Assembly (NCBI GenBank): GCA_963798855.1
Contig: CAWCUU010000002.1
Coordinates: forward strand, 1,426,001 to 1,490,000
Source: CAWCUU01 sp963798855
GTDB lineage: Bacteria; Gemmatimonadota; Gemmatimonadetes; Longimicrobiales; RSA9
Length of the DNA: 64,000 bases
Reading direction: 5' to 3'
Part shown: positions 8,801 to 16,726 of the stretch, one piece after another
Layout: each line of letters starts with the position of its first letter
How positions within the stretch are numbered: position 1 is the stretch's first letter
Translations under genes and position numbers: made by a program
Notes under the pieces: model-generated
Told to the model about the DNA's origin: nothing
Database searches by the model: none
Seen by the model: only the letters and a program-made list of their open reading frames with translations

Positions 8801-8865
8801 CCTGATTAGCCTGACTACCCTGACTAGCCTGACTAGCCTGACTAGCCTGACTAGCCTAACTAACC
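8801..8865. repeat. 10-bp tandem repeat upstream of the S9 peptidase
   Basis: About six and a half copies of a decamer (consensus CTGACTAGCC), perfect in the middle and degenerating at both ends, lie 30-95 bp before the ATG of the S9 peptidase. The unit is about one helical turn, contains the CTAG tetranucleotide that is normally rare in bacteria, and is far AT-richer than its surroundings. The rest of the 314-bp gap (8583-8896) shows no gene. Confidence 0.9.
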
Positions 8866-8896
8866 TGGCGTAGCCCAAGAACAGGAGCCCCGAGAC

Positions 8897-11083
8897 ATGA
8901 CCCGCCTCCCGGCATTTCCCACGCCCGGACCCCTTGCCCTCGCCCTCGCCCTAGCCCTCGCCCTCGTCTGCGCGTCGCGCAGCGAAGCGCAGACGCTCGA
9001 GCGGATCCGGAGCTACCCGTTTCCGACGGAGCTCGTCGCGGCGCCTTCGGGTGCACGGGTCGCGTGGGTCTTCGACGAGCAGGGCGTCCGAAACGTCTAC
9101 ACTGCGGCCGCGCCCGAATGGAAGGCGACGCGCCTGACCTCGTACACGGAAGACGACGGTCAGGAGCTGACGCAGCTCGCGTTCACGCCGGACGGCTCGC
9201 GCGTCGTCTACGTGCGCGGCGGCGACCACGGCTCGAACTGGGAGGCGGAGCTGGAGCCGGACCCGACCGGATCGATCCTCGAGAGGAAGGTGCAGATCTG
9301 GTCGGTGCCGGTCGGGGACGGGGAGCCGAAGCTGCTCGCGGAGGGAGACGGACCGGCGGTGTCGTCGCGAGGCGTCGTCGCGTTCGAGAAGAGCGGGCAG
9401 GTGTGGACGGTGCCGTCGGACGGATCGAGCCCGGCGGCGCGGCTCTTCTACGAGAAGGGGCGCAACGGCGATCTCGCGTGGTCACCGGATGGGTCGCGGC
9501 TGGCGTTCGTGTCGCGGCGCGGCGACCACGCTTTCGTCGGGGTGTTCACCGACAGCGCTCAGCCCGTGCTGTACCTGGACCCGTCCACCGGCCGCGACTT
9601 CATGCCGCGCTGGTCCCCGGACGGTACGCGCGTCGCGTTCGTACGGCGTCCCGGTGCGGGTGGCTCGCCCGACCCGTGGCTCGTGCAGACGCCGGAGCCG
9701 TGGCAGATCCGCGTCGCCGACGCGAAGACGGGTGACGGCAGCCGGGTATGGTCGAGCCCGAACACGCTGCGCGGCTCGTACCCGACGACCGAGGGGCAGG
9801 CGAACCTCCACTGGGGCGCTGGCGACCGGCTCGTCTTCCTGGCCGACCTCGACGGCTGGCCGCACCTCTATTCCGTGCCCGTGGCGGGTGGAGACGCGAA
9901 GCTGTTGACGCCGCACGCGGGTATGGCCGAGTACATCTCGCTGTCGCCGGACCGGCGCTTTCTGGTCTGGGCGGGCAACATGGGCAACGGCCCCGATGAC
10001 GTCGAGCGTCGCCACGTCTTCCGGGTCGGGGTGGGCGGCTCCGGCTTCCGGGACCTGACGCCCGGCGCGCGCAATGGCTGGACGCCGGTCGTGACGGGCA
10101 ATGTAGGCTGGATCGCATTCATCGGCGGCGACGCGAGGCGGCCGCCTCTGCCACAGGCGATGCGCGTGGGTGGCGGCGACGTCGTCGCAATCGGAGAGGA
10201 CCGCATCCCGTCCGACTTCCCGACGTCGCAGCTGGTCGTGCCGAAGGCGGTCACGTTCCACGCCGCGGACGGCATCGAGGTGCACGCGGACCTGTTCGAG
10301 CCTCCGACGGACGCAGGGAAGTCGCTGGTGCGAAACGGCAAGCGACCGGCCGTGATCTTCATCCACGGCGGCCCGCCGCGACAAATGCTGCTCGGCTGGC
10401 ATTACTCGTACTACTACTCGAACGCGTACGCCGTGAACCAGTACCTGGCGACGCACGGCTACGTGGTGCTGTCCGTCAACTACCGACTCGGCATCGGCTA
10501 CGGCCACGAGTTCCACCATCCCGACAGCGCCGGCGTGCGAGGAGCATCGGAGTACCGCGACATCAAGGCCGGCGGCGAGTACCTCGCCGGGCTGCCGCAG
10601 GTGGACCCGAAGCGGATCGGGCTGTGGGGCGGCTCCTACGGCGGCTATCTCACCGCGCTCGGCCTCGGTCGCGACTCCGACCTCTTCGCCGCCGGCGTCG
10701 ACCTGCACGGCGTCCACGACTTCACCTCCGACGGTGGCCGCCGCTTCGGCCGCGGGGACTGGCGCTACGAGCTGAGCGACGAGGAGCTGGCGAAGCGCGC
10801 GAAGATCGCGTGGGAGTCGTCGCCCGTGGCGTACGTCGACAGCTGGCGCTCGCCCGTGCTGCTCATCCAGGGCGACGACGACCGCAACGTCCGCTTCAGC
10901 CAGACCGTGGACCTCGCGCAGCGGCTGCGGGCGAAGGGGGTGCCGTTCGAGGAGATCGTGCTGCCCGACGAAATCCACGACTTCCTGCGGCACGCGTCGT
11001 GGCTGAAGGCCGACTCGGCGACGGCCGCATTCTTCGACCGACACTTCGGCGCAGGCGCGCAGGCGACGGACGGGGGGCGGTAG
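8897..11083 (+). CDS. Exported prolyl-oligopeptidase family (S9) peptidase
   Basis: 728 residues. The signal peptide (about 1-35) has a Leu-Ala hydrophobic core encoded by six CCCTNG hexamers. Next comes a WD40-like/TolB-type beta-propeller (about 40-430) with repeats such as SPDGSRLAFVSRRGD and SPDGTRVAFVRR. The C-terminal alpha/beta-hydrolase carries GGSYGG with Ser580, the GDDDRNV loop with Asp662, and His694 in EIHDF, a complete catalytic triad. It should cleave short, possibly proline-containing, peptides in the periplasm or outside the cell. An amidohydrolase follows on the same strand after a 240-bp repeat region, so cotranscription is uncertain. Confidence 0.92.
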   Translation: MTRLPAFPTPGPLALALALALALVCASRSEAQTLERIRSYPFPTELVAAPSGARVAWVFDEQGVRNVYTAAAPEWKATRLTSYTEDDGQELTQLAFTPDGSRVVYVRGGDHGSNWEAELEPDPTGSILERKVQIWSVPVGDGEPKLLAEGDGPAVSSRGVVAFEKSGQVWTVPSDGSSPAARLFYEKGRNGDLAWSPDGSRLAFVSRRGDHAFVGVFTDSAQPVLYLDPSTGRDFMPRWSPDGTRVAFVRRPGAGGSPDPWLVQTPEPWQIRVADAKTGDGSRVWSSPNTLRGSYPTTEGQANLHWGAGDRLVFLADLDGWPHLYSVPVAGGDAKLLTPHAGMAEYISLSPDRRFLVWAGNMGNGPDDVERRHVFRVGVGGSGFRDLTPGARNGWTPVVTGNVGWIAFIGGDARRPPLPQAMRVGGGDVVAIGEDRIPSDFPTSQLVVPKAVTFHAADGIEVHADLFEPPTDAGKSLVRNGKRPAVIFIHGGPPRQMLLGWHYSYYYSNAYAVNQYLATHGYVVLSVNYRLGIGYGHEFHHPDSAGVRGASEYRDIKAGGEYLAGLPQVDPKRIGLWGGSYGGYLTALGLGRDSDLFAAGVDLHGVHDFTSDGGRRFGRGDWRYELSDEELAKRAKIAWESSPVAYVDSWRSPVLLIQGDDDRNVRFSQTVDLAQRLRAKGVPFEEIVLPDEIHDFLRHASWLKADSATAAFFDRHFGAGAQATDGGR
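8931..8966 (+). repeat. CCCTNG hexamer array coding a signal-peptide core
   Basis: Six consecutive hexamers (CCCTTG, CCCTCG twice, CCCTAG, CCCTCG twice) encode an alternating Leu-Ala h-region of the S9 peptidase. The same type of array occurs at 27361-27499 and, as a longer related unit, at the start of the M61 peptidase near 56946. Confidence 0.85.
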
Positions 11084-11149
11084 GAGGCCTCGGCGCGGCG
11101 CTCCGCCTCGGCGGATTGGCTCGACCTCGGTGCGCGGGCGGGGCGGCGC

Positions 11150-11250
11150 GCTGACGTCCCGCCGCAGGCGCCCCGCATCGCGGCGCCCGGGCGAAGCCCG
11201 CGCCCGCCGTCAGGCGCGCCTCGCATTGCGGCGCCCGGGTGAAGCCCGCT
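11150..11250. repeat. Tandem GC-rich repeat, family B
   Basis: Two near-identical units (about 11167-11201 and 11213-11249) share a GCGGCGCCCGGG core followed by GAAGCCCGC, between the S9 peptidase and the amidohydrolase. The reverse complement resembles 5669-5738. A short CCGCCTCGGCGG stretch at about 11107 also matches part of family A. Nothing else is evident in this 240-bp gap. Confidence 0.6.
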
Positions 11251-11323
11251 CATCGCATGCGCGGCCAATGCGGGCTATCGTGAGCCGACGTTCCGCCACG
11301 GGGACTCCATCGCCGAGGAGCAC

Positions 11324-12676
11324 ATGCAGGTGCCGACCACCGTCCGGTCTCACGTTCGTGCCGCCGCGCTGCTGGCGGTGACTTTCGCGCTCGCAGGTCC
11401 GGCATCGGCCCAGAGCACGCCGCGCGCGGGCGCGACCGACCCGCTCACGGCGGAGATCGACCGGCGCGCGGCCGCGGTGCTGGACAAGGTCGTCGCCTGG
11501 CGGGAAGACATCCACGAGCATCCAGAGCTGTCGGACCACGAGGTGCGCACGGCGAAGCTGGTCGCCGATCACCTCCGCTCGCTCGGCATCGAGACGAAGA
11601 CGGGGGTGGCGCGGACCGGAGTGGTGGGCGTGCTGCGGGGCGGCAGGCCGGGGCCCGTCGTCGCCCTGCGTGCGGACATGGACGCGCTGCCGGTCACGGA
11701 GGAGGTGGACCTGCCGTTCGCGTCGAAGGTTCGCGCGACGTACAACGGGCACGAGGTCGGGGTGATGCACGCGTGCGGGCACGACAACCATGTCGCGATC
11801 CTGATGGGCGTGGCGGAGGTGCTGGCGGGGATGCGCGAGCGGCTGCCGGGCACCGTGAAGTTCATCTTCCAGCCGGCGGAGGAGGGCTCCTCCGAGACGC
11901 ACGCGGGTGCGGAGCTCATGGTCCGCGAGGGGGTGCTGGAGAGCCCGAAGGTGGACGCGGTGTTCGGGCTGCACGTCTTCCCCTACCCGGTTGGCGAGAT
12001 CCGCTACCGGCCGGGCGGCATCATGGCGAGCGCCGCGGGGCTGCGAATCGTCGTCCACGGCCGGCAGACGCACGGCGCCGAGCCGTGGAACGGGGTGGAC
12101 CCGGTCGTCGTCGCGTCGCAGATCGTGCTCGGTCTCCAGACGATCGTCAGTCGCCAGGAGGACATCCGAAACGGACCGGCGGTCGTGACCGTCGCGACGA
12201 TCAACGGCGGCGTGCGCAGCAACATCATCCCCGACAGCGTCGTCATGACCGGCACGGTCCGCACGCTCGATCCGGCCATGCGGGAAGACATCCCGAAGCG
12301 GATCGAGCGCGTCGCCAGGGGAATCGCGCAGGCGGCGGGAGCGAGCGTGGACGTGGACGTCGGCGAGGGCGGGCTCGTGACGTACAACGACCCCGACCTG
12401 ACCGAGAGCATGGTGCCGACGTTGCGCCGCGTCGCGGGCGCGGACCACGTCGCCGTCATCCCGCCGACCACGACGGCCGAGGACTTCTCGGAGTATCAGG
12501 CGAAGGTGCCCGGCATGTTCTTCTTCCTCGGCGTCACACCCCCCGGCGCGGATCCGGACACCGTCGCGCCGAACCACTCTCCGCGCTTCTTCGCCGACGA
12601 GGCCGCGCTGCCGATCGGCGTGCGCGCGCTGTCGAGCCTCGCCGTCGACTATCTGCGCCGGAACGGGAGCCGCTGA
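11324..12676 (+). CDS. Exported M20 family amidohydrolase (aminoacylase/hippuricase type)
   Basis: 450 residues with a signal peptide (about 1-29, cleavage near Ala-Ser-Ala-Gln). The M20D signatures are complete: WREDIHEHPELSDHE at the start of the catalytic domain, ALRADMDALP, the metal site HACGHDNH near 150, FQPAEEG with the catalytic Glu, and GLHVFPYPVG. The dimerisation insert and the C-terminal TTAEDFSEY metal ligand are also present. The family hydrolyses N-acyl or N-carbamoyl amino acids or peptides. Its location outside the cytoplasm suggests peptide or amino-acid-conjugate scavenging alongside the S9 peptidase. The stop overlaps the next gene's ATG by one base (TGATG). Confidence 0.92.
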   Translation: MQVPTTVRSHVRAAALLAVTFALAGPASAQSTPRAGATDPLTAEIDRRAAAVLDKVVAWREDIHEHPELSDHEVRTAKLVADHLRSLGIETKTGVARTGVVGVLRGGRPGPVVALRADMDALPVTEEVDLPFASKVRATYNGHEVGVMHACGHDNHVAILMGVAEVLAGMRERLPGTVKFIFQPAEEGSSETHAGAELMVREGVLESPKVDAVFGLHVFPYPVGEIRYRPGGIMASAAGLRIVVHGRQTHGAEPWNGVDPVVVASQIVLGLQTIVSRQEDIRNGPAVVTVATINGGVRSNIIPDSVVMTGTVRTLDPAMREDIPKRIERVARGIAQAAGASVDVDVGEGGLVTYNDPDLTESMVPTLRRVAGADHVAVIPPTTTAEDFSEYQAKVPGMFFFLGVTPPGADPDTVAPNHSPRFFADEAALPIGVRALSSLAVDYLRRNGSR

Positions 12677-13086
12677 TGTCGCTCTTCTACGCCGCGCACT
12701 CGGGCGTCCGCTACCTGGTCCTGCTCTTCGGCCTGATCGCGCTGTTCCAGGCGCTCTGGGCCTCCAGCCGTCGCCGCACCTACGACCCTCGCGGGCGGCT
12801 CCTGCTCGTGGTCTACACCGGCACGCTCGACCTGCAGGTCCTCCTCGGCTTGCTGACCCTCCTTACCCGCCCGTTCTACAGCGCGCTGATCGGCCACATC
12901 GTGATGATGCTCGGCGCCGCCGTCGTCGTGCACATCACGCTCGCGCTGAACCGGCGACGCGAGCCCAGCCCCCGCGGCTACGCGCTGCAAATGGTCGGCG
13001 TCGCGCTCAGCCTCGTGCTGATCGTCGCCGGGATCCTGGCGATCGGCAGGCCGATCATCGGTAGCAACATCGACATGGCGGCGTAG
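12676..13086 (+). CDS. Four-helix integral membrane protein, unknown function
   Basis: 136 residues with four hydrophobic helices (about 10-28, 45-62, 70-90, 108-128). Conserved-looking polar residues lie near the membrane: AAHSGVRYL at the N-terminus, LDLQVLLGL in helix 2 and IGHIVMMLG in helix 3, whose His residues would suit heme or metal binding (speculative). The ATG overlaps the stop of the amidohydrolase by one base, which implies translational coupling. The family is not recognised. Confidence 0.75.
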   Translation: MSLFYAAHSGVRYLVLLFGLIALFQALWASSRRRTYDPRGRLLLVVYTGTLDLQVLLGLLTLLTRPFYSALIGHIVMMLGAAVVVHITLALNRRREPSPRGYALQMVGVALSLVLIVAGILAIGRPIIGSNIDMAA

Positions 13087-13110
13087 CCGGGGACCTGCAC
13101 GAGGCCGATC

Positions 13111-13134
13111 GGGGGAACTCCCCCGGGCTTGCCC
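13111..13134 (+). terminator. Possible terminator: two adjacent short hairpins
   Basis: GGGGG-AACT-CCCCC (13111-13124) is followed immediately by GGGC-TT-GCCC, about 25 bp after the stop of the membrane protein and before the ABC exporter. No T-tract follows, so it is at best a weak or Rho-assisted terminator. Confidence 0.35.
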
Positions 13135-13195
13135 GTCTCGTTAGCTTGCATGCGGGACGTGACGCGGGTCGCGGCCATCTCCTGTCGAAGCGCAG

Positions 13196-15046
13196 ATGGA
13201 CACCGTACAAAAGCCGAAGCGTAGCCGCTCCGCCGTGGTGCGGGAGGCGAAGTCGCTCATGTGGACGCACCGGCGGTCCCTCGGGATCGGGCTGGTGCTG
13301 ATGATCGTGGGACGACTCGCGGGTCTGGTGTTGCCGGCGAGCACGAAGTACGTCGTGGACGACGTGCTCCGCGGCGGGCGAACGGAGCTGCTGGTGCCGA
13401 TCGCGCTGCTCGCGCTCGGCGCGACGATCGTGCAGGCGACGATGAGCTTCCTGCTGTCGCAGGTGGTGAGCGTGGCCGGCCAGCGCGCGATCGCGCAGAT
13501 GCGGCGTCGAGTGCAGTCGCACGTGCTGAAGCTGCCATCGTCGTACTTCGACAACACGAAGAGCGGCGTGCTGATCTCGCGGATCATGACGGACGCGGAG
13601 GGGATCCGGAACCTGGTCGGCACCGGAATCCTTCAGCTGGTCGGTGGCTTTTTCACCGCGACGCTCGCGTTGGCCTGGCTGTTCCACCTGAACTGGCGGC
13701 TGACGTCGGTGACGCTGGTGCTGCTGCTCGCGTTCGCGGGCGCGATGACGTACGCGTTCCGACACCTGCGTCCGATCTTCCGAGAGCGGGGCGAGCTGAC
13801 CGCGCAGGTAACGGGTCGGCTCGCGGAGACGCTCGGCGGCGTGCGCACGGTGAAGGTGTACACGGCGGAGAAGCGCGAGGAGCGCGCGTTCACGACGGGG
13901 GTGCACCGGCTGTTCCGCAACATCGCGCGCACGATCACCGGCTCCTCCGCGGTCTCCGCCGTTTCTGCGGTGATCGTAGGTGGAGTGGGAGTCCTGATCA
14001 TGTGGATGGGCGGCAGCGCCGTGCAGTCCGGAGCGATGACGCTCGGCGACCTCTTCTCCTACACGATCTTCGTCGGGGTGATGGTCGCGCCGCTCGTGCA
14101 GATCGCGGGGATCGGCACGCAGATCAGCGAGGCGTTCGCGGGGCTGGACCGTATCCGCGAGCTTATGGGCATGCCGACGGAGGTGGATGAGGACCGGGGG
14201 CGCGACGGGGTGGACGTCATCGAGGGAGACGTCGTTTTCGACCACGTGGGCTTCGGCTACCGTCCCGGCGTGCCCGTGCTGCACGACGTCTCGTTCAGCG
14301 CGCCGGCCGGCAGCACGACGGCGCTCGTGGGGCCGAGCGGCTCGGGGAAGAGCACGCTGATCGGGCTGGTCATGGCGTTCCAGCGGCCGGATAGCGGCCG
14401 CGTCCTCGTGGATGGCCGGGACCTGCGCGAGCTGCGGCTGCACGACTACCGCGCGCAGCTCGCGGCCGTGCTGCAGGACAACTTCCTGTTCGACGGCACG
14501 ATCCGCGACAACATCGCGTTCGCGCGTCCCGGCGCGACGGATGGCGACGTTCGCGACGCAGCGCGGATCGCCCACGCGGACGAGTTCATCGAGCGCTTCG
14601 ACGCGGGGTACGACACGATCGTGGGGGAGCGCGGCGTCAAGCTCTCGGGCGGGCAGCGGCAGCGGGTGGCGATCGCGCGCGCGATCCTCGCCGATCCGCG
14701 CGTCCTGATCCTGGACGAGGCGACGTCTTCGCTGGACAGCGAGAGCGAGAGCATGATCCGCGACGGGCTGCGCTCGTTGCGGCACGGCCGCACGACGTTC
14801 GTCATCGCGCACCGGCTGTCCACGATCCAGAGCGCGGATCAGATCCTGGTGCTGGACGGCGGGCGCATCGTCGAGCGTGGCACGCACGCGGAGCTGCGCC
14901 GGGCGGGCGGCCTGTATCAGCGGCTCTACGAGACGCAGTACCGGATCGAGCTGGACACCTTCATCAACCCGGGCGAGGACTTCACGCAGGAGGCGGAGGC
15001 GGCACCGCTGCGCCGAATCGCGGCCGTGAACCCCCGCTCGCTGTAG
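13196..15046 (+). CDS. MsbA-like ABC exporter (fused permease and ATPase)
   Basis: 616 residues, a half-transporter that dimerises. The type IV exporter membrane domain is about 25-310 with six helices. The ATPase domain has Walker A GPSGSGKST (Lys385), a Q-loop in AVLQDNFLFDG, the signature LSGGQ at 483-487, Walker B ending in Asp507 and the catalytic Glu508, and the H-loop in VIAHRLST. All catalytic elements are present. It is closest in style to lipid A/lipid or multidrug exporters of the MsbA/BmrA group; the substrate is unproven. A C-terminal tail of about 40 residues follows the ATPase. The gene is flanked by unrelated genes on the same strand. Confidence 0.92.
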   Translation: MDTVQKPKRSRSAVVREAKSLMWTHRRSLGIGLVLMIVGRLAGLVLPASTKYVVDDVLRGGRTELLVPIALLALGATIVQATMSFLLSQVVSVAGQRAIAQMRRRVQSHVLKLPSSYFDNTKSGVLISRIMTDAEGIRNLVGTGILQLVGGFFTATLALAWLFHLNWRLTSVTLVLLLAFAGAMTYAFRHLRPIFRERGELTAQVTGRLAETLGGVRTVKVYTAEKREERAFTTGVHRLFRNIARTITGSSAVSAVSAVIVGGVGVLIMWMGGSAVQSGAMTLGDLFSYTIFVGVMVAPLVQIAGIGTQISEAFAGLDRIRELMGMPTEVDEDRGRDGVDVIEGDVVFDHVGFGYRPGVPVLHDVSFSAPAGSTTALVGPSGSGKSTLIGLVMAFQRPDSGRVLVDGRDLRELRLHDYRAQLAAVLQDNFLFDGTIRDNIAFARPGATDGDVRDAARIAHADEFIERFDAGYDTIVGERGVKLSGGQRQRVAIARAILADPRVLILDEATSSLDSESESMIRDGLRSLRHGRTTFVIAHRLSTIQSADQILVLDGGRIVERGTHAELRRAGGLYQRLYETQYRIELDTFINPGEDFTQEAEAAPLRRIAAVNPRSL

Positions 15047-15139
15047 CAGGTCGCTGAAGGACTGGGGTGCGGCCGCGCGCGTGGGGCTTGCGCGGGTCAG
15101 CCGAGGAACGGGGAGGACAGTCGGCCCAGGAGAGGAGGC

Positions 15140-15856
15140 ATGGGCGGAGAGACGTTTCTGGCAGCCCTGCGCGAGCGGGGTGTGCGGCGCATCCGGCGCG
15201 TCCGCTTCCGCGACAACCGGCACGTGCTCCTGTCGGTCTCGCGGGAGGGATCCACGCTGAACGCGCACGAGTGCTTCGCGCGCGCGCCACGCTCCGTGAT
15301 GGACGCGGTCGCGACGTTCCTGAAGGCGCGACGAGGCAGCGCGGAGTTCCGCGAGGCGGTCGAGCGGATCCGGGCCTGGCCGGGTGGCGCGGAGGCGATC
15401 CGCGCGGCGAGGCGGCGGGCGGCGAGGCGGGCGGCGATCAGAGCGTCGCGTGAGGCGGCGCTGCGCGACGGCGTCCCGATCGAGCACCACAGGCAGCTCC
15501 GTTCGCTCTACGCGCGGCTGAACCGGAGCCATTTCCGCGATCGGCTTCCCGGCTCGCTGCCGCTGCGCATCAGTCGCAGGATGGAGCGGCGATTCGGGCA
15601 GGTGCAGCTCTACGTGGACCGTAGCGGCGCTCGCAGCGTGCTCGAGCTGGCCGTCAACGCGCACCTGATGTATCCCGAGAACGAGCTCGAGCTGCTGGAC
15701 ACGCTGCTGCACGAGATGGCCCATATCGAAGCGTGGCTCGTCCATGGCGATCGGGGGCACGGCGAGGATTGGCGGCGCGTCGCGGAGCGTGTCGGCTGCG
15801 AGGCCGCGGCGCGGACGGACGCCCGCATCCGCCGGCGGAACCGGCGCAGCGCCTGA
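15140..15856 (+). CDS. SprT-like zinc metallopeptidase domain protein
   Basis: 238 residues. The zinc site HEMAH spans His191-Glu192-His195, with a third ligand His207 in the HGEDW motif; this spacing is that of SprT/Spartan-like and WSS1-like domains. The N-terminal half is Arg-rich and basic, which suggests nucleic-acid contact. Eukaryotic Spartan and Wss1 degrade DNA-protein crosslinks; bacterial SprT functions are mostly unknown. GAGGAGG just upstream of the ATG supports the start. The next gene, a CPXCG zinc-ribbon protein, begins 8 bp later, so the two probably form an operon. Confidence 0.85.
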   Translation: MGGETFLAALRERGVRRIRRVRFRDNRHVLLSVSREGSTLNAHECFARAPRSVMDAVATFLKARRGSAEFREAVERIRAWPGGAEAIRAARRRAARRAAIRASREAALRDGVPIEHHRQLRSLYARLNRSHFRDRLPGSLPLRISRRMERRFGQVQLYVDRSGARSVLELAVNAHLMYPENELELLDTLLHEMAHIEAWLVHGDRGHGEDWRRVAERVGCEAAARTDARIRRRNRRSA

Positions 15857-15864
15857 CAAAGCCA

Positions 15865-16107
15865 ATGGTCTTTCCTGCCCACGATCCGCTGGACGAGCTG
15901 TTCCCGCTGGGCGACGGCGTCGCGGCGACCGTCGCGAATGCGCTCTGCCCGTACTGCGCCGAGCCCGTCGAGCTCGCGCTGGATCCCGGCTGCGGCGCCG
16001 TTCAGCGCTACATCGAGGACTGTCCCGTGTGCTGCCGGCCGTGGGAGGTCACCGTCCGGTATGGAGAGAGCGGAGAGGCCGAGGTGGGGTTGGAGGTCGC
16101 GGAGTGA
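15865..16107 (+). CDS. CPXCG motif-containing cysteine-rich protein
   Basis: 80 residues. Two Cys pairs, CPYC near residue 28 and CPVC near 53, flank a conserved core (EPVELALDPG and YIEDCPVCCRPWEV). This matches the small zinc-ribbon family annotated as CPXCG motif-containing proteins, with no known function. The ATG lies 8 bp after the SprT-like stop. The stop codon is only 2 bp from the left inverted repeat of the IVP cassette. Confidence 0.88.
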   Translation: MVFPAHDPLDELFPLGDGVAATVANALCPYCAEPVELALDPGCGAVQRYIEDCPVCCRPWEVTVRYGESGEAEVGLEVAE

Positions 16108-16109
16108 GC

Positions 16110-16125
16110 GGCAATTCGATTTCGA
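16110..16125 (+). repeat. Left inverted repeat of the IVP cassette
   Basis: GGCAATTCGATTTCGA is a perfect 16-bp inverted match to 16707-16722. It starts 2 bp after the CPXCG stop codon and continues into a GAATTCGAATTC-like AT-rich palindromic tract up to about 16155, in sharp contrast to the GC-rich surroundings. Confidence 0.85.
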
Positions 16126-16167
16126 ATGTTTCGAATTCGAATTCGAAATCGAATTCGCTGCTTGCTG

Positions 16168-16584
16168 CTAGCCCGGCTCCCTGGGTTCATCGCGCCTTCG
16201 TGCTCTCGGGCCGCTCCTCGAAAGGACGGCCTCCAGTCTACGGATCGTGGCGATGAGGAGTGCGGTGATCTGACCCTGTGCGTCACGAACGTCGCCGATC
16301 GCTGCTTTCGGGACTACCCCGAAGTCCACGAGGGTGTCCGTGTGGGCCCAGCTCTCCCACGTCGAGCCCTTCGCGATCATCAGGTAGTTCAACCGTTTGC
16401 CTGGCCTCCATTCGCCGGCCGCCTCGAGCACGTTCGCCGGGATCGAAGCAGCGGATCCACGGAGCTGGCTCACGAGATCCGAGTAGCCGCGAGTGTCGGC
16501 CGCCTCGAGCAGGTCGTACACCGCGCGGCTGTGCCTCCGCGCCAGGCGGTACACCGCCATCCTCTCCGGATCGAACCTCGCCAT
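16168..16584 (-). CDS. Four-helix bundle protein (23S rRNA IVP / S23 family)
   Basis: 138 residues. The family pattern is clear: an N-terminal aromatic/basic helix (VYRLARRHSRAVYDLLEAAD), then DLVSQLRGSAASIPANVLEAAGEW, the hallmark of the TIGR02436/IVP fold, and a C-terminal helix with IATIRRLEAVLSR. Founding members are encoded in intervening sequences of 23S rRNA genes; others accompany diversity-generating retroelements (Avd). This one is free-standing. It is bracketed by 16-bp perfect inverted repeats and lies between two convergently oriented stop codons, so it looks like an inserted cassette. Molecular function unknown, probably nucleic-acid binding. Confidence 0.85.
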   Translation of the reverse strand: MARFDPERMAVYRLARRHSRAVYDLLEAADTRGYSDLVSQLRGSAASIPANVLEAAGEWRPGKRLNYLMIAKGSTWESWAHTDTLVDFGVVPKAAIGDVRDAQGQITALLIATIRRLEAVLSRSGPRARRRDEPREPG

Positions 16585-16706
16585 GCCCTCACCCCTTTGA
16601 GCTCGACGTCGAACTCCAATTCGAAATCGAACCCGCGGTCGAGCATCACAGGTAGCCCCGGGCGCGGAAATAGCCGGCTGAGTCAGTCGCCGACTCCCGA
16701 GCCAAA

Positions 16707-16722
16707 TCGAAATCGAATTGCC
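16707..16722 (-). repeat. Right inverted repeat of the IVP cassette
   Basis: This is the inverted copy of 16110-16125. It ends 4 bp before the diguanylate cyclase stop codon. A further related TTCGAAATCGAA tract lies inside the cassette at 16620-16631, just upstream of the IVP start. The flanking TAC at the outer edge is shared with the solo copy at 49393. Confidence 0.85.
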
Positions 16723-16726
16723 GTAT

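Noticed and set aside
8801..8865. CRISPR array
   Set aside because: The units are contiguous 10-bp tandem copies with no spacers, and no cas genes are present.
13055..15865. Very long antisense open frames (936 codons here, also 30217-33147 and 52597-55959)
   Set aside because: They lie opposite well-supported genes (ABC exporter, GGTs, kinase), are Arg/His/Gln/Ala rich without domains, and arise from GC-rich third positions.
16110..16722. Insertion sequence with transposase
   Set aside because: The only gene is a 138-residue four-helix-bundle protein; no transposase or integrase motif, and no clear target-site duplication beside the inverted repeats.
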